From: Chromatiales bacterium
Lineage (GTDB): Bacteria > Pseudomonadota > Gammaproteobacteria > UBA6429 > Thiohalophilaceae
Length of the DNA stretch: 51,205 nt
Reading direction: 5' to 3'
Assembly: GCA_026984045.1 (NCBI GenBank)
Contig: JALSSV010000056.1
Span: 1-51,205, forward strand
Shown here one piece after another: positions 18,113-28,257 of the stretch. The notes under the pieces are model-generated. The model ran no database searches and was not told the DNA's origin. It saw only the letters and a list, made by a program, of their open reading frames with translations. The position numbers and the translations under genes were made by a program. Every line of letters begins with the position of its first letter. Position 1 is the first letter of the stretch.

Positions 18113-21100
18113 TATCCGACCCACACCCGGGCGTTGCGGAACAGGCGCATCCAGGGGGCGTCCTCGCCCCAGTCATCGGGATGCCAGGAGTACTGGACGG
18201 TGCGGAAAACCCGTTCCGGGTGGGGCATCATGATGGTCACGCGGCCGTCTTCGGTGGTCAGGCCGGTGATGCCGCCGGGGGAGCCGTTGGGATTGAAAGG
18301 ATAGGTTTCGGTGGGCCGGCCGTGGTGGTCCACGTAGCGCAGGGCCACCTGCGCCCCGTTCTGCGGTCCGTCGAAGTGGACGCGACCCTCGCCATGGGCC
18401 ACGGCGATGGGCAGGCGCGCGCCGGCCATGCCGGCGAGCAGGATGGAGGGCGAGTCGGCGATCTCCACGAGGGAGAAGCGGGCCTCGAACTGTTCCGAGC
18501 GGTTGCGCAGAAAGCGCGGCCAGGCCCCGGCGCCGGGGATGAGATCGCGCAACTGGGAGAGCATCTGGCAGCCGTTGCACACGCCCAGGCCGAAGGTGTC
18601 GGGGCGGTGGAAGAAGGCCTCGAACTGATCCCGGGCCCGCTGGTGGAAGCGGATCGACTTGGCCCAGCCGCCGCCGGCGCCGAGCACGTCGCCGTAGGAG
18701 AAGCCGCCGCAGGCCACCAGGCCCTTGAAATCGTCGAGCACCACGCGCCCGGCGATGATGTCGCTCATGTGCACGTCCACGCTGGCGAAGCCGGCGCGAT
18801 CGAAGGCGGCGGCCATCTCGATCTGGCCGTTGACGCCCTGCTCGCGGAGGATGGCCACCTTGGGCCGGGCGCCGCGGGCGATGAAGGGGGCGGCCACGTC
18901 GTCGGCCGGGTCGAAGGCAAGCTGCACGTTGAGCCCCGGATCGTCGGCGTCGAGCAGGCTGTCGAACTCCTCGCGGGCGCAGTCGGGATGGTCGCGCAGG
19001 GCCTGGATGCGGAAGGTGGTCTCGGTCCAGGTACGCTGCCAGGCGATGCGTTCGCCAGTGAGGTATTCGCGCCCGGCGTGCGTGAAGACCAGCCGGTCGT
19101 CCTCAGCCAGGGCCCCGATCACGTGCGTGTGGTGGCCGAGGCCGGCCTCGCGGAAGGCATCGAGAACCGTTTCGGTATCGGCCCGGCGCACCTGGATCAC
19201 GGCCCCCAGTTCCTCGGTAAAGAGGGCGCGCAGGGGATCGCCGCCGAGGGGGTCGAGATCGATGCGCAGCCCGCAATGGCCGGCGAAGGCCATCTCGCAC
19301 AGGGTGGCGAACAGGCCGCCGTCGGACCGGTCGTGATAGGCCAGCAGGCGGCCTTCGGCGTTGAGCCGCTGAACGGTATCGAAGAAGGCCCGAAAGGCGC
19401 GCGGATCGTCGAGATCCGCCGGATGGTGGCCGAGCTGGCCGAACACCTGGGCCAGGGCGCTGCCGCCCATGCGCTGGCGGCCCTTGCCCAGATCGATCAG
19501 GACGAGATCCGTCTCGCCCCGGTCGGTGCGCAGTTGCGGCGTGAGGGTGCGGCGCACGTCCGGCACCGGGGCGAAGGCGGAGATGATGAGCGAGAGGGGC
19601 GCGGTAACCGATTTGATCTCGCCCTCTTCCTCCCAGACCGTCTTCATGGACATGGAGTCCTTGCCCACGGGGATGGCGATGCCGAGCGCCGGGCACAGTT
19701 CCATGCCCACGGCCTTCACCGCGTCGTAGAGCCCCGCGTCCTCGCCGGGATGGCCGGCGGCAGCCATCCAGTTGGCGGACAGGACCACGTCTTCCAGTTT
19801 TTCGATGGCGGCCGCGGCCAGGTTGGTGAGCGCCTCGCCCACCGCCATCCGGGCCGAGGCGGCATGGTGCAGCAGGGCGGCGGGCGTGCGCTCGCCCATG
19901 GCCATGGCCTCGCCGGTGTAACCCTCGAAGGCGGTGGTGGTTACCGCCACGTCGGCCACCGGCACCTGCCAGGGGCCGACCATCTGATCGCGGGCCACCA
20001 GGCCGGTGACGGTGCGATCGCCGATGGTGATCAGGAAATGCTTGGCCGCCACGGTGGGCAGGCTCAGCACCCGCTCCGCCGCCTCGCGGGGATCGATGCC
20101 TTCGTCCCGGAAATCTTCCTTGTGAAAGGGATGGTGCCGGGCCTCGCGCAGCATCTTCGGCGGCTTGCCCAGCAGCACTTCGAGGGGCATGTCGATGGGG
20201 GTGTTGTCGAAGTGGCCGTCGCCCAGCACCAGGCGCTGCTCGGCGGTGGCCTCGCCGATCACGGCATAGGGACAGCGCTCGCGCTCGCAGATGGCCGCGA
20301 AGCGTTCCAGATCCTCGGGCGCCACGGCCAGGACGTAGCGTTCCTGGGCCTCGTTGCACCAGATCTCCATGGGCGACATCCCCGGCTCGTCGTTGGGCAC
20401 GGTGCGCAGCTCGAAGCGCCCGCCCCGGCCGCTGTCGTTGACCAGCTCGGGCACGGCATTGGACAGGCCGCCGGCCCCCACGTCGTGGATGCTGATGATG
20501 GGGTTGTCGGCGCCGAGCTGCCAGCAGCGGTCGATGACTTCCTGGGCGCGGCGCTCGATCTCGGGGTTGCCGCGCTGCACCGAGGCGAAATCCAGCTCCT
20601 CGTGGCTCTCGCCGGTGGCCATGCTGGAGGCGGCGCCGCCGCCGAGGCCGATGAGCATGGCCGGCCCCCCGAGCACGATGATCTGGGCGCCGGGCGGGAT
20701 CTCGCCCTTGGCCACGTGTTCGGCGCGGATGTTGCCGAGACCGCCGGCGAGCATGATGGGCTTGTGATAGCCGCGCACCTCTTCGCCGGCGGGACCGTTG
20801 ACCTTCGCCTCGTAGGTGCGGAAGTAGCCGCACAGGTTGGGGCGGCCGAACTCGTTGTTGAAGGCCGCCGCGCCGATGGGCCCCTCGAGCATGATCTCGA
20901 GGGCCGAGACGATCCGCGCCGGCTTGCCGTAGTCCCCTTCCCAGGGCCGGGCGAAGCCCGGGATGTTCAGGTTGGAGACCGAGAAGCCGCACAGGCCGGC
21001 CTTGGGTCTGGAGCCGCGGCCGGTGGCGCCCTCGTCGCGGATCTCGCCGCCGGCGCCGGTGGCGGCGCCGGGGAAGGGGGCAATGGCGGTGGGGTGGTTG

Positions 21101-21987
21101 TGGGTCTCCACCTTCATGAGGATGTGCACCGGCTCCTCGTGGCGGGCGTATTCGCCGCTGCCCGGTTCCGGGAAGAAGCGCGGTGCGTCGAAACCCGCGA
21201 TCACCGCCGAGTTGTCGCTGTAGGCCGACAGCACTCGGCCCGGATGCTGCTGGTGGGTGTTGCGGATCATGGCGAACAGGGAACGGTCCTGGCGCTGGCC
21301 GTCGATGATCCAGTCGGCGTTGAAGATCTTGTGCCGGCAGTGCTCCGAGTTGGCCTGGGCGAACATCATCAGTTCCACGTCGGTGGGGTTGCGGCCCAAG
21401 GCGCGGAAGTTCTCCACCAGGTAATCGATCTCGTCGTCGGCCAGGGCCAGGCCCCATTCCCGGTTGGCCTGGACCAGCGCCTCGCGGCCGCCGTCGAGGA
21501 TGTCCACACGCTGCAGGGGGCGGGGCTCGTGGTGCACGAACAGGGCCGCGGCCTCGTCGAGGCTGGCGAAGGCCGCCTCGGTCATGCGGTCGTGCAGGTG
21601 GGCAGCGACGGCCCGAAACTCCCCGGGCGTGAATTCGGCCTCGCAGGCGATCTCGTAGAGCACCCCCCGCTCGATGCGCTCCACCATCGGCAGATCGCAG
21701 TTGTGGGCGATGTCGGTGGCCTTGCTCGACCAGGGCGAGATGGTGCCAGGTCGGGGCACCACCAGCACCGTCTCCCGCGCGTCGGGCAGCTCGCGGGCCG
21801 GCTCGCCGTAGTCCAGCAGCACCCGCAGGCGTTCCAGGGCCGGCGCGTCGGGCTGCCGGAGCACGTCGACGAAGTGGTAGTGGACGGCATTCAGTTCCCG
21901 GATGCCGGGAACGGCGGTCTTCAGGGTGTCGAGAAGCTTGCGCAGGCGAAAATCGGACAGGGCGCGGCCGCCACGGAGTTGCAACAT
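18112..21987 (-). CDS. purL: Phosphoribosylformylglycinamidine synthase
   Basis: 1291 residues, the large single-chain form of gammaproteobacteria (E. coli 1295). It makes FGAM from FGAR, glutamine and ATP in purine synthesis. The N-terminal segment ([19 protein letters not shown]), [20 protein letters not shown] and [19 protein letters not shown] are diagnostic. The C-terminal class I glutaminase carries the nucleophile in [10 protein letters not shown], and FDGPQNGAQ and MPHPERVFR complete it. I place the start at 21987 (MLQLRGG) by homology; an in-frame ATG 15 codons earlier (22032) adds a segment not found in relatives. Confidence 0.98.
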   Translation of the reverse strand: MLQLRGGRALSDFRLRKLLDTLKTAVPGIRELNAVHYHFVDVLRQPDAPALERLRVLLDYGEPARELPDARETVLVVPRPGTISPWSSKATDIAHNCDLPMVERIERGVLYEIACEAEFTPGEFRAVAAHLHDRMTEAAFASLDEAAALFVHHEPRPLQRVDILDGGREALVQANREWGLALADDEIDYLVENFRALGRNPTDVELMMFAQANSEHCRHKIFNADWIIDGQRQDRSLFAMIRNTHQQHPGRVLSAYSDNSAVIAGFDAPRFFPEPGSGEYARHEEPVHILMKVETHNHPTAIAPFPGAATGAGGEIRDEGATGRGSRPKAGLCGFSVSNLNIPGFARPWEGDYGKPARIVSALEIMLEGPIGAAAFNNEFGRPNLCGYFRTYEAKVNGPAGEEVRGYHKPIMLAGGLGNIRAEHVAKGEIPPGAQIIVLGGPAMLIGLGGGAASSMATGESHEELDFASVQRGNPEIERRAQEVIDRCWQLGADNPIISIHDVGAGGLSNAVPELVNDSGRGGRFELRTVPNDEPGMSPMEIWCNEAQERYVLAVAPEDLERFAAICERERCPYAVIGEATAEQRLVLGDGHFDNTPIDMPLEVLLGKPPKMLREARHHPFHKEDFRDEGIDPREAAERVLSLPTVAAKHFLITIGDRTVTGLVARDQMVGPWQVPVADVAVTTTAFEGYTGEAMAMGERTPAALLHHAASARMAVGEALTNLAAAAIEKLEDVVLSANWMAAAGHPGEDAGLYDAVKAVGMELCPALGIAIPVGKDSMSMKTVWEEEGEIKSVTAPLSLIISAFAPVPDVRRTLTPQLRTDRGETDLVLIDLGKGRQRMGGSALAQVFGQLGHHPADLDDPRAFRAFFDTVQRLNAEGRLLAYHDRSDGGLFATLCEMAFAGHCGLRIDLDPLGGDPLRALFTEELGAVIQVRRADTETVLDAFREAGLGHHTHVIGALAEDDRLVFTHAGREYLTGERIAWQRTWTETTFRIQALRDHPDCAREEFDSLLDADDPGLNVQLAFDPADDVAAPFIARGARPKVAILREQGVNGQIEMAAAFDRAGFASVDVHMSDIIAGRVVLDDFKGLVACGGFSYGDVLGAGGGWAKSIRFHQRARDQFEAFFHRPDTFGLGVCNGCQMLSQLRDLIPGAGAWPRFLRNRSEQFEARFSLVEIADSPSILLAGMAGARLPIAVAHGEGRVHFDGPQNGAQVALRYVDHHGRPTETYPFNPNGSPGGITGLTTEDGRVTIMMPHPERVFRTVQYSWHPDDWGEDAPWMRLFRNARVWVG

Positions 21988-22265
21988 GCGGGTGGTCTCG
22001 GGTCGGGGAAAAAACAGGCGCACATGATACAACAGCCGAGGTGGCGGCGGCGGATTTCCCCGGAAACCCGCGTCCGGCCAGGTGGTCCTGAATCGGCGGG
22101 TCGGCCTGAAGCCCGATCAAACGGCTGTTTTTGAAGAGCAAACGCCAAATGCCAATCCAGTCAGGCGGATCATCGGACTCCCACCCCGCAGGGTCCCGCG
22201 CCCCTATTCGAAGATCCGGCCTGGGCAACAGCGATTTGCCGCCAAGTGGCATGGCGCGGGGCAGT

Positions 22266-22598
22266 TCAGTACCGGGCCACTTCCTGCAGTTCGGCCATCA
22301 GTTCGTTGAGGTTGCCAACCGTGGTGTCGGCCACGCAGACCAGGTTGCCGACGCTGCACACGGTGTGCCCCCCGCCGCGCACCAGCCAGCCGGTGGGTGG
22401 TGTCCAGCCCCGCTGGCCGGTGAACATGGAGAGCTGGTCGAGATTGCCCTGCACGATGCGCTTGGTGTCGTAGGCGAAGCGGGCGAGGGTGGCCAGCCGC
22501 TCGGCACTGTCGAGTCCGTAGCCCTCCACCAGGGCGCCATCGTCACGGAACAGGGCCACGGCGCGCACCTCCTCGCGCAGCATCAGCCGCCGGATCAT
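22266..22598 (-). CDS. DUF2173-like (Roadblock-type) protein, third copy
   Basis: 110 residues: MIRRLMLREEVRAVALFRDD, then GYGLDSAERLATLARFAYDT, GWLVRGGGHTVCSVGNLVCV and a C-terminal helix. The pattern (short helix, beta-strand pair, long helix, GW-V-G-SVC-NV strand block) matches DUF2173, which I place in the Roadblock/LC7-like fold. GGGGAG lies 6 bases before the ATG at 22598, and the start overlaps the stop of the copy upstream (ATGA). These small proteins normally act as dimers regulating NTPases or scaffolds. Open frame continues upstream but only across the neighbouring gene. Confidence 0.8.
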   Translation of the reverse strand: MIRRLMLREEVRAVALFRDDGALVEGYGLDSAERLATLARFAYDTKRIVQGNLDQLSMFTGQRGWTPPTGWLVRGGGHTVCSVGNLVCVADTTVGNLNELMAELQEVARY

Positions 22599-22939
22599 GC
22601 ACCGCTCCCCAGGCGGGCGCAGGCGCCGTCCAGATCCGCCTGCCCGGTGGGCAGAATCACGCCCCGCTCGCCATCGACCACCACGGTCCAGTCCAGTCCC
22701 AGCAGACCGAACTGCTGCACCGGATGGAAACCGGTCATGCCGGTCATGGCCTCCCAGCCCCGCGCCTGCAGGGTGGCGATGGCCAGGTTGGCCACGCACA
22801 TGTGCGCCACCAGATCCAGCACCCGGGCATCGAAGTCCGCCCCCTCGCGCACGCTCTGTTCGAGCACCTCGCCGGTGCTCGAATAGCGGAAGGCCGCCAG
22901 CGCCCCGTCCAGGGCCATCAGTTCCTCCAGATCCGCCAT
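22595..22939 (-). CDS. DUF2173-like (Roadblock-type) protein, second copy
   Basis: 114 residues starting MADLEELMALDGALAAFRYS. It shares with its neighbours the MxxLxELxALxGxxAA-x-Y opening, a central AHMCVANLAIATLQARGW helix and the strand block TVVVDGERGVIL. The conserved GW-V-G-SVC block of copies one and three is replaced here (FGLLGLDWTVVVDG), so this copy has diverged most at the likely dimer face. It begins 25 bp after copy one and overlaps copy three, so all three should be co-transcribed. No function is known. Confidence 0.8.
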   Translation of the reverse strand: MADLEELMALDGALAAFRYSSTGEVLEQSVREGADFDARVLDLVAHMCVANLAIATLQARGWEAMTGMTGFHPVQQFGLLGLDWTVVVDGERGVILPTGQADLDGACARLGSGA

Positions 22940-22964
22940 CGTTTCCCCCTTTCGTCACCAACCG

Positions 22965-23324
22965 TCAGATCATGGCCTCGGGCCGCACCTCGCCCAGCCG
23001 CTCGGTCATGGCGGCGAGGACCGTGGCAGGCGAGGTCCGGGCGTTGTCGATGAAACAGAAGACGTTGGCCAGCACGCACACGCTGTGGGTGGCACCGCAC
23101 ACGAACCAGCCCCGGGGCGGGTCGAGCCCCTCGCCCCCGGGCAGGGAGGCGAGCATGCGCGCCTGCATGTGGGTGGCCATGGTGGTGGCCCGGCACATGA
23201 TGGAGGCCATGCGGGCGTGTTCGGGATCCAGCCGGCCCTCGAAGGTATAGCGATCGCCGCGCCAGGTATACTGGCCCGCGGCGACGACCCCCGGCGTGGC
23301 CGCCAGTTCGGAGAGGATACTCAT
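22965..23324 (-). CDS. DUF2173-like (Roadblock-type) protein, first copy
   Basis: 119 residues: MSILSELAATPGVVAAGQYT, GDRYTFEGRLDPEHARMASI, a Met-rich helix (CRATTMATHMQARMLASL), then GWFVCGATHSVCVLANVFCF. This is the copy closest to my recollection of DUF2173 proteins of sulfur-oxidising and nitrifying proteobacteria. AAGGAG lies 7 bases before ATG 23324. It heads a three-gene operon; the divergent RDD gene starts 157 bp away, so this gap holds both promoters. The Cys pair near the C-terminus is shared with copy three and could be redox-active or structural. Confidence 0.82.
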   Translation of the reverse strand: MSILSELAATPGVVAAGQYTWRGDRYTFEGRLDPEHARMASIMCRATTMATHMQARMLASLPGGEGLDPPRGWFVCGATHSVCVLANVFCFIDNARTSPATVLAAMTERLGEVRPEAMI

Positions 23325-23481
23325 GACCGCACTCCTTACGTTGGAGTGATTTGTTGTTTTTCGGCCCGGTGGCACGAGGCCCCGGGGCTCTGTTATCGTT
23401 GGTTCTGGTATCCAAGTAAAACAGACTTCCGGGATTGTGCAAGTCGATCGGCACGCCCCTCCCGGCCGGAGCCCGCAGTCC

Positions 23482-24009
23482 ATGACCCTTTCCCGTCCCG
23501 CTTCTCCCTGGCGGCAACTGCTCGCCATGCTCTACGACAGCCTGCTGCTGGTAGCCGTGCTGTTCCTGGCCATGGCCCTGCTGCTGATCGTCAGCCGGGG
23601 CCAGCCGCCGGCCGAACATCAGCCCCTCCTGTCTCTGTACCTGCTGACGGTGAGTTACCTGTTTTTCGGCTGGTTCTGGACCCACGGCGGTCAGACCCTG
23701 GGCATGCGCGCCTGGCGGCTGCGGCTGCGCACCCGCGACGGCGGGGCCGTGACCTGGACCCAGGCCCTGCTGCGATTCGTCACGGCGATCCCGGCCTGGC
23801 TGGTGGTGATTGTCGGCATGGCACGACTGGCCGGTGTTCCCTTCCATTCCCATCGGTGGCTGGAACCCCTGAACCACCTCCCCGGCCTGGCGATTCTCGC
23901 GATCGGCCTGATCTGGCTGGTTCTCGATCACCGGCCCGACAACTGGCGCGACCGCCTGAGCGGTACCAGGGTGTGTGACTTGCGGGCGCCAACCGAAAAT
24001 CGGGGATGA
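23482..24009 (+). CDS. RDD-family membrane protein
   Basis: 175 residues with three to four membrane helices. RDD features: SPWRQLLAMLYDSLLLVAVL (Arg/Asp in the first helix region), TLGMRAWRLRLRTRDG after the second helix, and a final DHRPDNWRDRLSGTRV, where the conserved RDxLSGT ends the domain. Function of RDD proteins is mostly unknown; some act as ion or solute exchangers. ATG 23482 (MTLSRPASPW) is preferred over a GTG 45 bases upstream. It converges on lptG across a shared hairpin. Confidence 0.9.
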   Translation: MTLSRPASPWRQLLAMLYDSLLLVAVLFLAMALLLIVSRGQPPAEHQPLLSLYLLTVSYLFFGWFWTHGGQTLGMRAWRLRLRTRDGGAVTWTQALLRFVTAIPAWLVVIVGMARLAGVPFHSHRWLEPLNHLPGLAILAIGLIWLVLDHRPDNWRDRLSGTRVCDLRAPTENRG

Positions 24010-24030
24010 GGCAACCTCGAACAGGCTGCT

Positions 24031-24073
24031 GAAAAAACAGGCCGCCGAAAAACGGCATTTTCCAGCGGCCTGT
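24031..24073 (-). terminator. Intrinsic terminator of lptFG
   Basis: On the minus strand ACAGGCCGC pairs with GCGGCCTGT (24037-24045 and 24065-24073 in plus coordinates), an inner stem adds to it, and six T residues follow immediately (24036-24031). It overlaps the lptG stop codon and lies between two convergent genes. Confidence 0.8.
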
Positions 24074-25137
24074 CAATTCAGCCGGCGATACAGCCAGGCG
24101 GAAGCGATCAGAATCACCAGCGTCGGCGTGCTGGCAGCCAGCCAGGCTGGCATGTCGTAGACCAGCCCCACCTGTCCCATCAGGCGATCGAGGATGTAGA
24201 ACACGATCCCGATGAGGAACCCGAACAATACCTGCCGGCCGATGCCTCCGTGGCGCACGGAGACGAACACGAAGGGCACCGCCAGCAGGACCATCGCGAG
24301 GATGGTCAGGGGCATGACGATCTTGTTCCACATGGCCAGTTCATAGAGCCGGGCATCGAGGCCATTGCGCTTCAGATAGCGGATGTAGGCATACTGGTTC
24401 CACAGGGACAGGGAATCGGGATGGTAGGAAATGGTCCCCACCAGCTCACGGTCGAGCCTCGTCCGCCAGGGCAGGGTCTCCCGGTGCTCGCTGGTCACCC
24501 TGTCGGCACGAAGGTCCGATACCGTGACCTGTTGCAATTGCCACCCCTCCCCCTGGCGCACGGCGCTACGGGCCTCGATGCGCCGCACCAGCCGTCGCTG
24601 GTCATCGAACTCGTAGAGGGTGATGCCCGCCAGTCGACCATCGGGTTCCACCGTGCGCACGTTGATCACGGTCCGACCATCCCGCAACCACAGCCCGAAA
24701 GTGGTGTTGAAGCTGATCCGCGAGCCCAGGGCCTGCAGCTTCATCTGCTCTGCATACTGTTCGGCAGGCGGGGCCACCACTTCGCCGATGAAAAAGGCAA
24801 TCAGAATCAGGGCCAGCAACGACTTGATGGCCGCGAGGGCAATCCGCAGCTTGGAGACCCCTGCCGCGCGGATCACGACCAGTTCGCTGTGCCCGGCCAG
24901 AAGCCCCAGTCCCAGCATGGTTCCCAGCAGGGCCGCCATGGGAAAGAACTGGTAGACCAGCTTGGGCAGCCACAACAGGACATAGGTGAAGGCCTTCAGC
25001 GTGGTGTAGTCGGCACGGCCGATCTTCTCGAACTCGGTGACATAGTTGATCAGGATGAACAACATCATCACCACACCCAGCACCCCGAGCACGGCCAACT
25101 GAACCGACTGGCCAACGTAACGATCGAGAATCCGCAT
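24073..25137 (-). CDS. lptG: LPS export permease LptG
   Basis: 354 residues. N-terminal MRILDRYVGQSVQLAVLGVL and helices through LLAGHSELVVIRAAGVSKLR (the coupling-helix region), a large periplasmic beta domain in the middle, and three C-terminal helices ending PTLVILIASAWLYRR. This is the YjgP/YjgQ permease topology (six helices). With LptF and the LptB ATPase it extracts LPS from the inner membrane. Its ATG directly follows the lptF stop (TGA|ATG), so the two are co-translated. Confidence 0.97.
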   Translation of the reverse strand: MRILDRYVGQSVQLAVLGVLGVVMMLFILINYVTEFEKIGRADYTTLKAFTYVLLWLPKLVYQFFPMAALLGTMLGLGLLAGHSELVVIRAAGVSKLRIALAAIKSLLALILIAFFIGEVVAPPAEQYAEQMKLQALGSRISFNTTFGLWLRDGRTVINVRTVEPDGRLAGITLYEFDDQRRLVRRIEARSAVRQGEGWQLQQVTVSDLRADRVTSEHRETLPWRTRLDRELVGTISYHPDSLSLWNQYAYIRYLKRNGLDARLYELAMWNKIVMPLTILAMVLLAVPFVFVSVRHGGIGRQVLFGFLIGIVFYILDRLMGQVGLVYDMPAWLAASTPTLVILIASAWLYRRLN

Positions 25138-26226
25138 TCAGGCCTCCTTGCGCCGCAAACGCCGATGGCCAGCGACCTGCCAGCCGATGAAAACCAGGCC
25201 GACGACTCCGGTCAGGATCGGCACCCACCACATCCCCACCCAGGCCGGGGCGACGCCCTCATCCAGCCAGGTGCGGGCGATATTGAGCAGGTTGTTGACG
25301 AGCAGATACAGAAGGAACGCCAGCGCCAGCCGCCCGTATCGACCGCCCCGGGGGCGGGTACGGCTGAGCGGTACGGCGAGCAAGGCCAGCGCAAGGCACA
25401 TCAAGGCCGAGGCGATCCGCCACTGCAACTCCACGAGATGCGCCCGTTGCGCACGCCCCGCCCAGAGCGCAGGCGTGGGGATGGCGCGCTGATGATAGCG
25501 AATGTGCCGATCCTGGGGCGGGTTCATGCGCAGGCCATGTCGGTCAAACCCAATCACGGCAAACTCATCCTGACCCGGCCGGCCCTCGTAACGATGGCCG
25601 TTGAGCAGTACCAGATAGCGCTCTCCCGTTTGCGGATTGGCCTCCAGAAATCCCGCTTCGGCCACCAGCAGGCTCTCGTGCCCCCGCTGCCGGATCTGGG
25701 CGAAGACGTTCTCGATCCGGGTCCGATCCGCGTTGATGCGCTCGGCATAGATCACCCCCCGACCCTCGGGCAAACTGCGGAAGCGTCCCGGCGTGATGCC
25801 TTCGATGCTCAAGGACTTGCGTTCGAGTTTCTCCAGTCGCTCTCCCTGGGCATCCCCCCAGGGCGCCAGCACCAGCGTGAATCCCCCCTGAACCGCGGCC
25901 ACGATCACTGCCACCAGCAAGACCGGCCGCAGCAGATTCCAGGGGCCGTAACCACAGGCCTCGAGCACCGTGATTTCACTGTTCGCATACAACCGGCTCA
26001 GGGCCATCAAAATGGCGAGATACAGGGCCAGGGGCAAGACGAACGGCACCAGAGTCAGGCTGTAGACACCAAACAGGGTCATCACCGTGTCGGCCTGGAG
26101 GGTGCCTTCGGCCACCTTCGAGAACAAACCAACGAGCTGGCCGGAGAAGGCGATCAGCAATAGCACCAGCAAAACCCCCGAGAGGGTCGAGAACACTTCT
26201 CTGACGAGATAACGGGTGATGATCAC
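25138..26226 (-). CDS. lptF: LPS export permease LptF
   Basis: 362 residues. It starts MIITRYLVREVFSTLSGVLL, the family start, then FVLPLALYLAILMALSRLYA and SEITVLEACGYGPWNLLRPV (coupling helix), a periplasmic domain (ITPGRFRSLPEGRGVIYAER), and three C-terminal helices. It forms a heterodimer with LptG in the LptB2FGC complex. Divergent from pepA across 96 bp, the order found in most gammaproteobacteria. Confidence 0.97.
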   Translation of the reverse strand: MIITRYLVREVFSTLSGVLLVLLLIAFSGQLVGLFSKVAEGTLQADTVMTLFGVYSLTLVPFVLPLALYLAILMALSRLYANSEITVLEACGYGPWNLLRPVLLVAVIVAAVQGGFTLVLAPWGDAQGERLEKLERKSLSIEGITPGRFRSLPEGRGVIYAERINADRTRIENVFAQIRQRGHESLLVAEAGFLEANPQTGERYLVLLNGHRYEGRPGQDEFAVIGFDRHGLRMNPPQDRHIRYHQRAIPTPALWAGRAQRAHLVELQWRIASALMCLALALLAVPLSRTRPRGGRYGRLALAFLLYLLVNNLLNIARTWLDEGVAPAWVGMWWVPILTGVVGLVFIGWQVAGHRRLRRKEA

Positions 26227-26322
26227 AACGCGGCCGTTTGCGGAAATCTATCGCGATTGTGGCTGAATCCGGGCATTTTTTCGAGTAAGCTTGCGTCGAG
26301 ACCGAATCGACCAGGACTATTC

Positions 26323-27828
26323 ATGGAACTGACCGTCAAGACCACCCTCCCCCCCGCCACCCGCAGCGACTGCCTCGTGGTGGGCGTGTTCGAACGGCGC
26401 AAGCTCTCGGCCGCCGCCCAGGAACTCGATGCCGCCCTCGGCGGTCGGCTTACCGCCCTGCTCAAGCACGGCGATCTGGACGGCAAGGAAGGCACCCACC
26501 TGCTGCTGCCGGAGGCCGGGGATCTGCCCGCCCGGCGACTCCTGCTGGTGGGCTGCGGCAAGGAGAAGGACTTCGACACCCGGCGCTATCGCAAGGCCCT
26601 GCGCACCGCCGTCTCGGCCCTGAAGAAGATCCACGTCCGGGAGGCCGTGAACTACCTGCCGGACCTTCCGGTGCAGGATCGCAGCCTGCCCTGGCGCATC
26701 CGCATCGCCGCCGAGACGATCCAGCAGGCCGACTACCGCTTCGACCGTCTCAAGTCGGAAAAGGACAAGCCACCGGCCCTGAAGAAGATGACCCTCAACG
26801 TCATCGACAAGGCCCGCCTGAACCAGGCCCGCCAGGCCCTGGCCATCGGCAACGCCATCGCCGGCGGGGCCAACTTCGCCCGCGAGCTGGGCAACCTGCC
26901 CGGCAACGTGTGCACCCCGGCCTACCTGGCCGGCACTGCCCGCAAGACCCTCAGGGCCTTCCCCAACATGAACGTGCGGGTGCTCAAGCAGAAGGACATC
27001 GAGGCCCTGAAGATGGGCGCCTTCCTCTCCGTGGCCAGGGGCAGCCGCCAGCCGCCGCACCTCATCGTGGTGGAATACCGGGGCGCCGCGCGCGATTCCC
27101 GGCCCGTGGCCCTGGTGGGCAAGGGCATCACCTTTGACTCGGGCGGCATCTCCATCAAGCCCTCGGCCGCCATGGACGAGATGAAGTTCGACATGTGCGG
27201 TGCCGCCGGCGTGCTGGGCACCATGCACATGCTCGGCGAGCTGCAGCCCCCCATCAACGTGGTGGCGGTGGTGCCCACCTGCGAGAACATGCCCGACGGC
27301 AACGCCAACAAGCCCGGCGACATCGTCACCAGCCTGTCGGGCCAGACCATCGAAGTGCTCAACACCGACGCCGAAGGCCGGTTGATCCTCTGCGATGCCC
27401 TCACCTACACGGAGCGCTTCAAGCCCAAGGCGGTAATCGACGTGGCCACCCTCACCGGCGCCTGCGTGATCGCCCTGGGCAAGCATCCGGCGGGCCTGCT
27501 GGGCAACGACGAGGCCCTGATCCGGCAGATCCTGGACGCCGGCGAGCAAGCCGACGACCGAGCCTGGCAACTGCCCCTGTGGGAGGAATACCAGGATCAG
27601 CTCAAGAGCAACTTCGCCGACATGGCCAACATCGGCGGCCGCGAGGCCGGCGCCATCACCGCGGCCTGCTTCCTGGCCCGCTTCACGAAGAAGCTCAAGT
27701 GGGCCCACCTCGACATCGCCGGGGTGGCCTGGGAGAGCGGCAGCAAGAAGGGCGCCACGGGCCGGCCGGTGGCCCTGCTCAGCCAGTACCTGCTCGAGCA
27801 GTGCGGCAAGCGCTACCGGCTCGAATGA
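26323..27828 (+). CDS. pepA: Leucyl aminopeptidase (M17)
   Basis: 501 residues, normal for PepA. The metal and active-site motifs are GKGITFDSGGISIKP, MKFDMCGAAGVLGT and the M17 signature NTDAEGRLIL. The N-terminal domain (LTVKTTLPPATRSDCLVVGV) is typical. It removes N-terminal residues from peptides in the cytosol and in E. coli also binds DNA as an accessory recombination and regulatory factor (XerA/CarP). ATG 26323 is chosen by family alignment; the frame is open upstream. Its stop overlaps the holC start (ATGA). Confidence 0.97.
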   Translation: MELTVKTTLPPATRSDCLVVGVFERRKLSAAAQELDAALGGRLTALLKHGDLDGKEGTHLLLPEAGDLPARRLLLVGCGKEKDFDTRRYRKALRTAVSALKKIHVREAVNYLPDLPVQDRSLPWRIRIAAETIQQADYRFDRLKSEKDKPPALKKMTLNVIDKARLNQARQALAIGNAIAGGANFARELGNLPGNVCTPAYLAGTARKTLRAFPNMNVRVLKQKDIEALKMGAFLSVARGSRQPPHLIVVEYRGAARDSRPVALVGKGITFDSGGISIKPSAAMDEMKFDMCGAAGVLGTMHMLGELQPPINVVAVVPTCENMPDGNANKPGDIVTSLSGQTIEVLNTDAEGRLILCDALTYTERFKPKAVIDVATLTGACVIALGKHPAGLLGNDEALIRQILDAGEQADDRAWQLPLWEEYQDQLKSNFADMANIGGREAGAITAACFLARFTKKLKWAHLDIAGVAWESGSKKGATGRPVALLSQYLLEQCGKRYRLE

Positions 27829-28253
27829 CCCGCGTCGACTTCTACATCGTGGACAGCCCCGCCGCCGACGCCCGGGAGCGGGTGGCCTGCCGGCTGGCGG
27901 AAAAGGCCTGGCAGCTGGATCACCGAATCTACATCCACGGCCAGGATCCGCGGCACTGCGAACGGCTCGATCAGTTGCTGTGGATCTTTCGCGACGGCAG
28001 CTTCGTGCCCCACGAGCCGCTGGCCGATCCGGTGCCCGACTGCCCGATCCTGATCGGCCAGACGGAGCCGCCCGAGAGCCACACGGGGGTGCTCATCAAC
28101 CTGCACGAGACGGTGCCGCCCTTCTTCAGCCGCTTCGAACGGGTGGTGGAGATCGTCAGCCAGGACGAGCCGGTGCGCCGGGCGGGGCGGGAGCGCTTCA
28201 AATTCTACCGGGATCGCGGCTATGATTTGCACACCCACACCCTGAGCGGGTAA
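27825..28253 (+). CDS. holC: DNA polymerase III chi subunit
   Basis: 142 residues: RVDFYIVDSPAADARERVAC, RLAEKAWQLDHRIYIHGQD, LDQLLWIFRDGSFVPHEPL and RERFKFYRDRGYDLHTHTL match HolC. Chi links the clamp-loader to SSB. It overlaps pepA by 4 bp, the usual gammaproteobacterial pepA-holC pair. valS normally follows directly but here lies almost 4 kb further on. Confidence 0.95.
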   Translation: MTRVDFYIVDSPAADARERVACRLAEKAWQLDHRIYIHGQDPRHCERLDQLLWIFRDGSFVPHEPLADPVPDCPILIGQTEPPESHTGVLINLHETVPPFFSRFERVVEIVSQDEPVRRAGRERFKFYRDRGYDLHTHTLSG

Positions 28254-28257
28254 GCCC

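Noticed and set aside
21988-22032. Upstream ATG for purL
   Set aside because: Adds 15 residues not seen in PurL proteins; MLQLRGG is the family start.
18043-22134. Very long open frame on the plus strand opposite purL
   Set aside because: It is the GC-rich antisense shadow of purL; purL carries all family motifs and the antisense product is His/Gly/Ala-rich low complexity.
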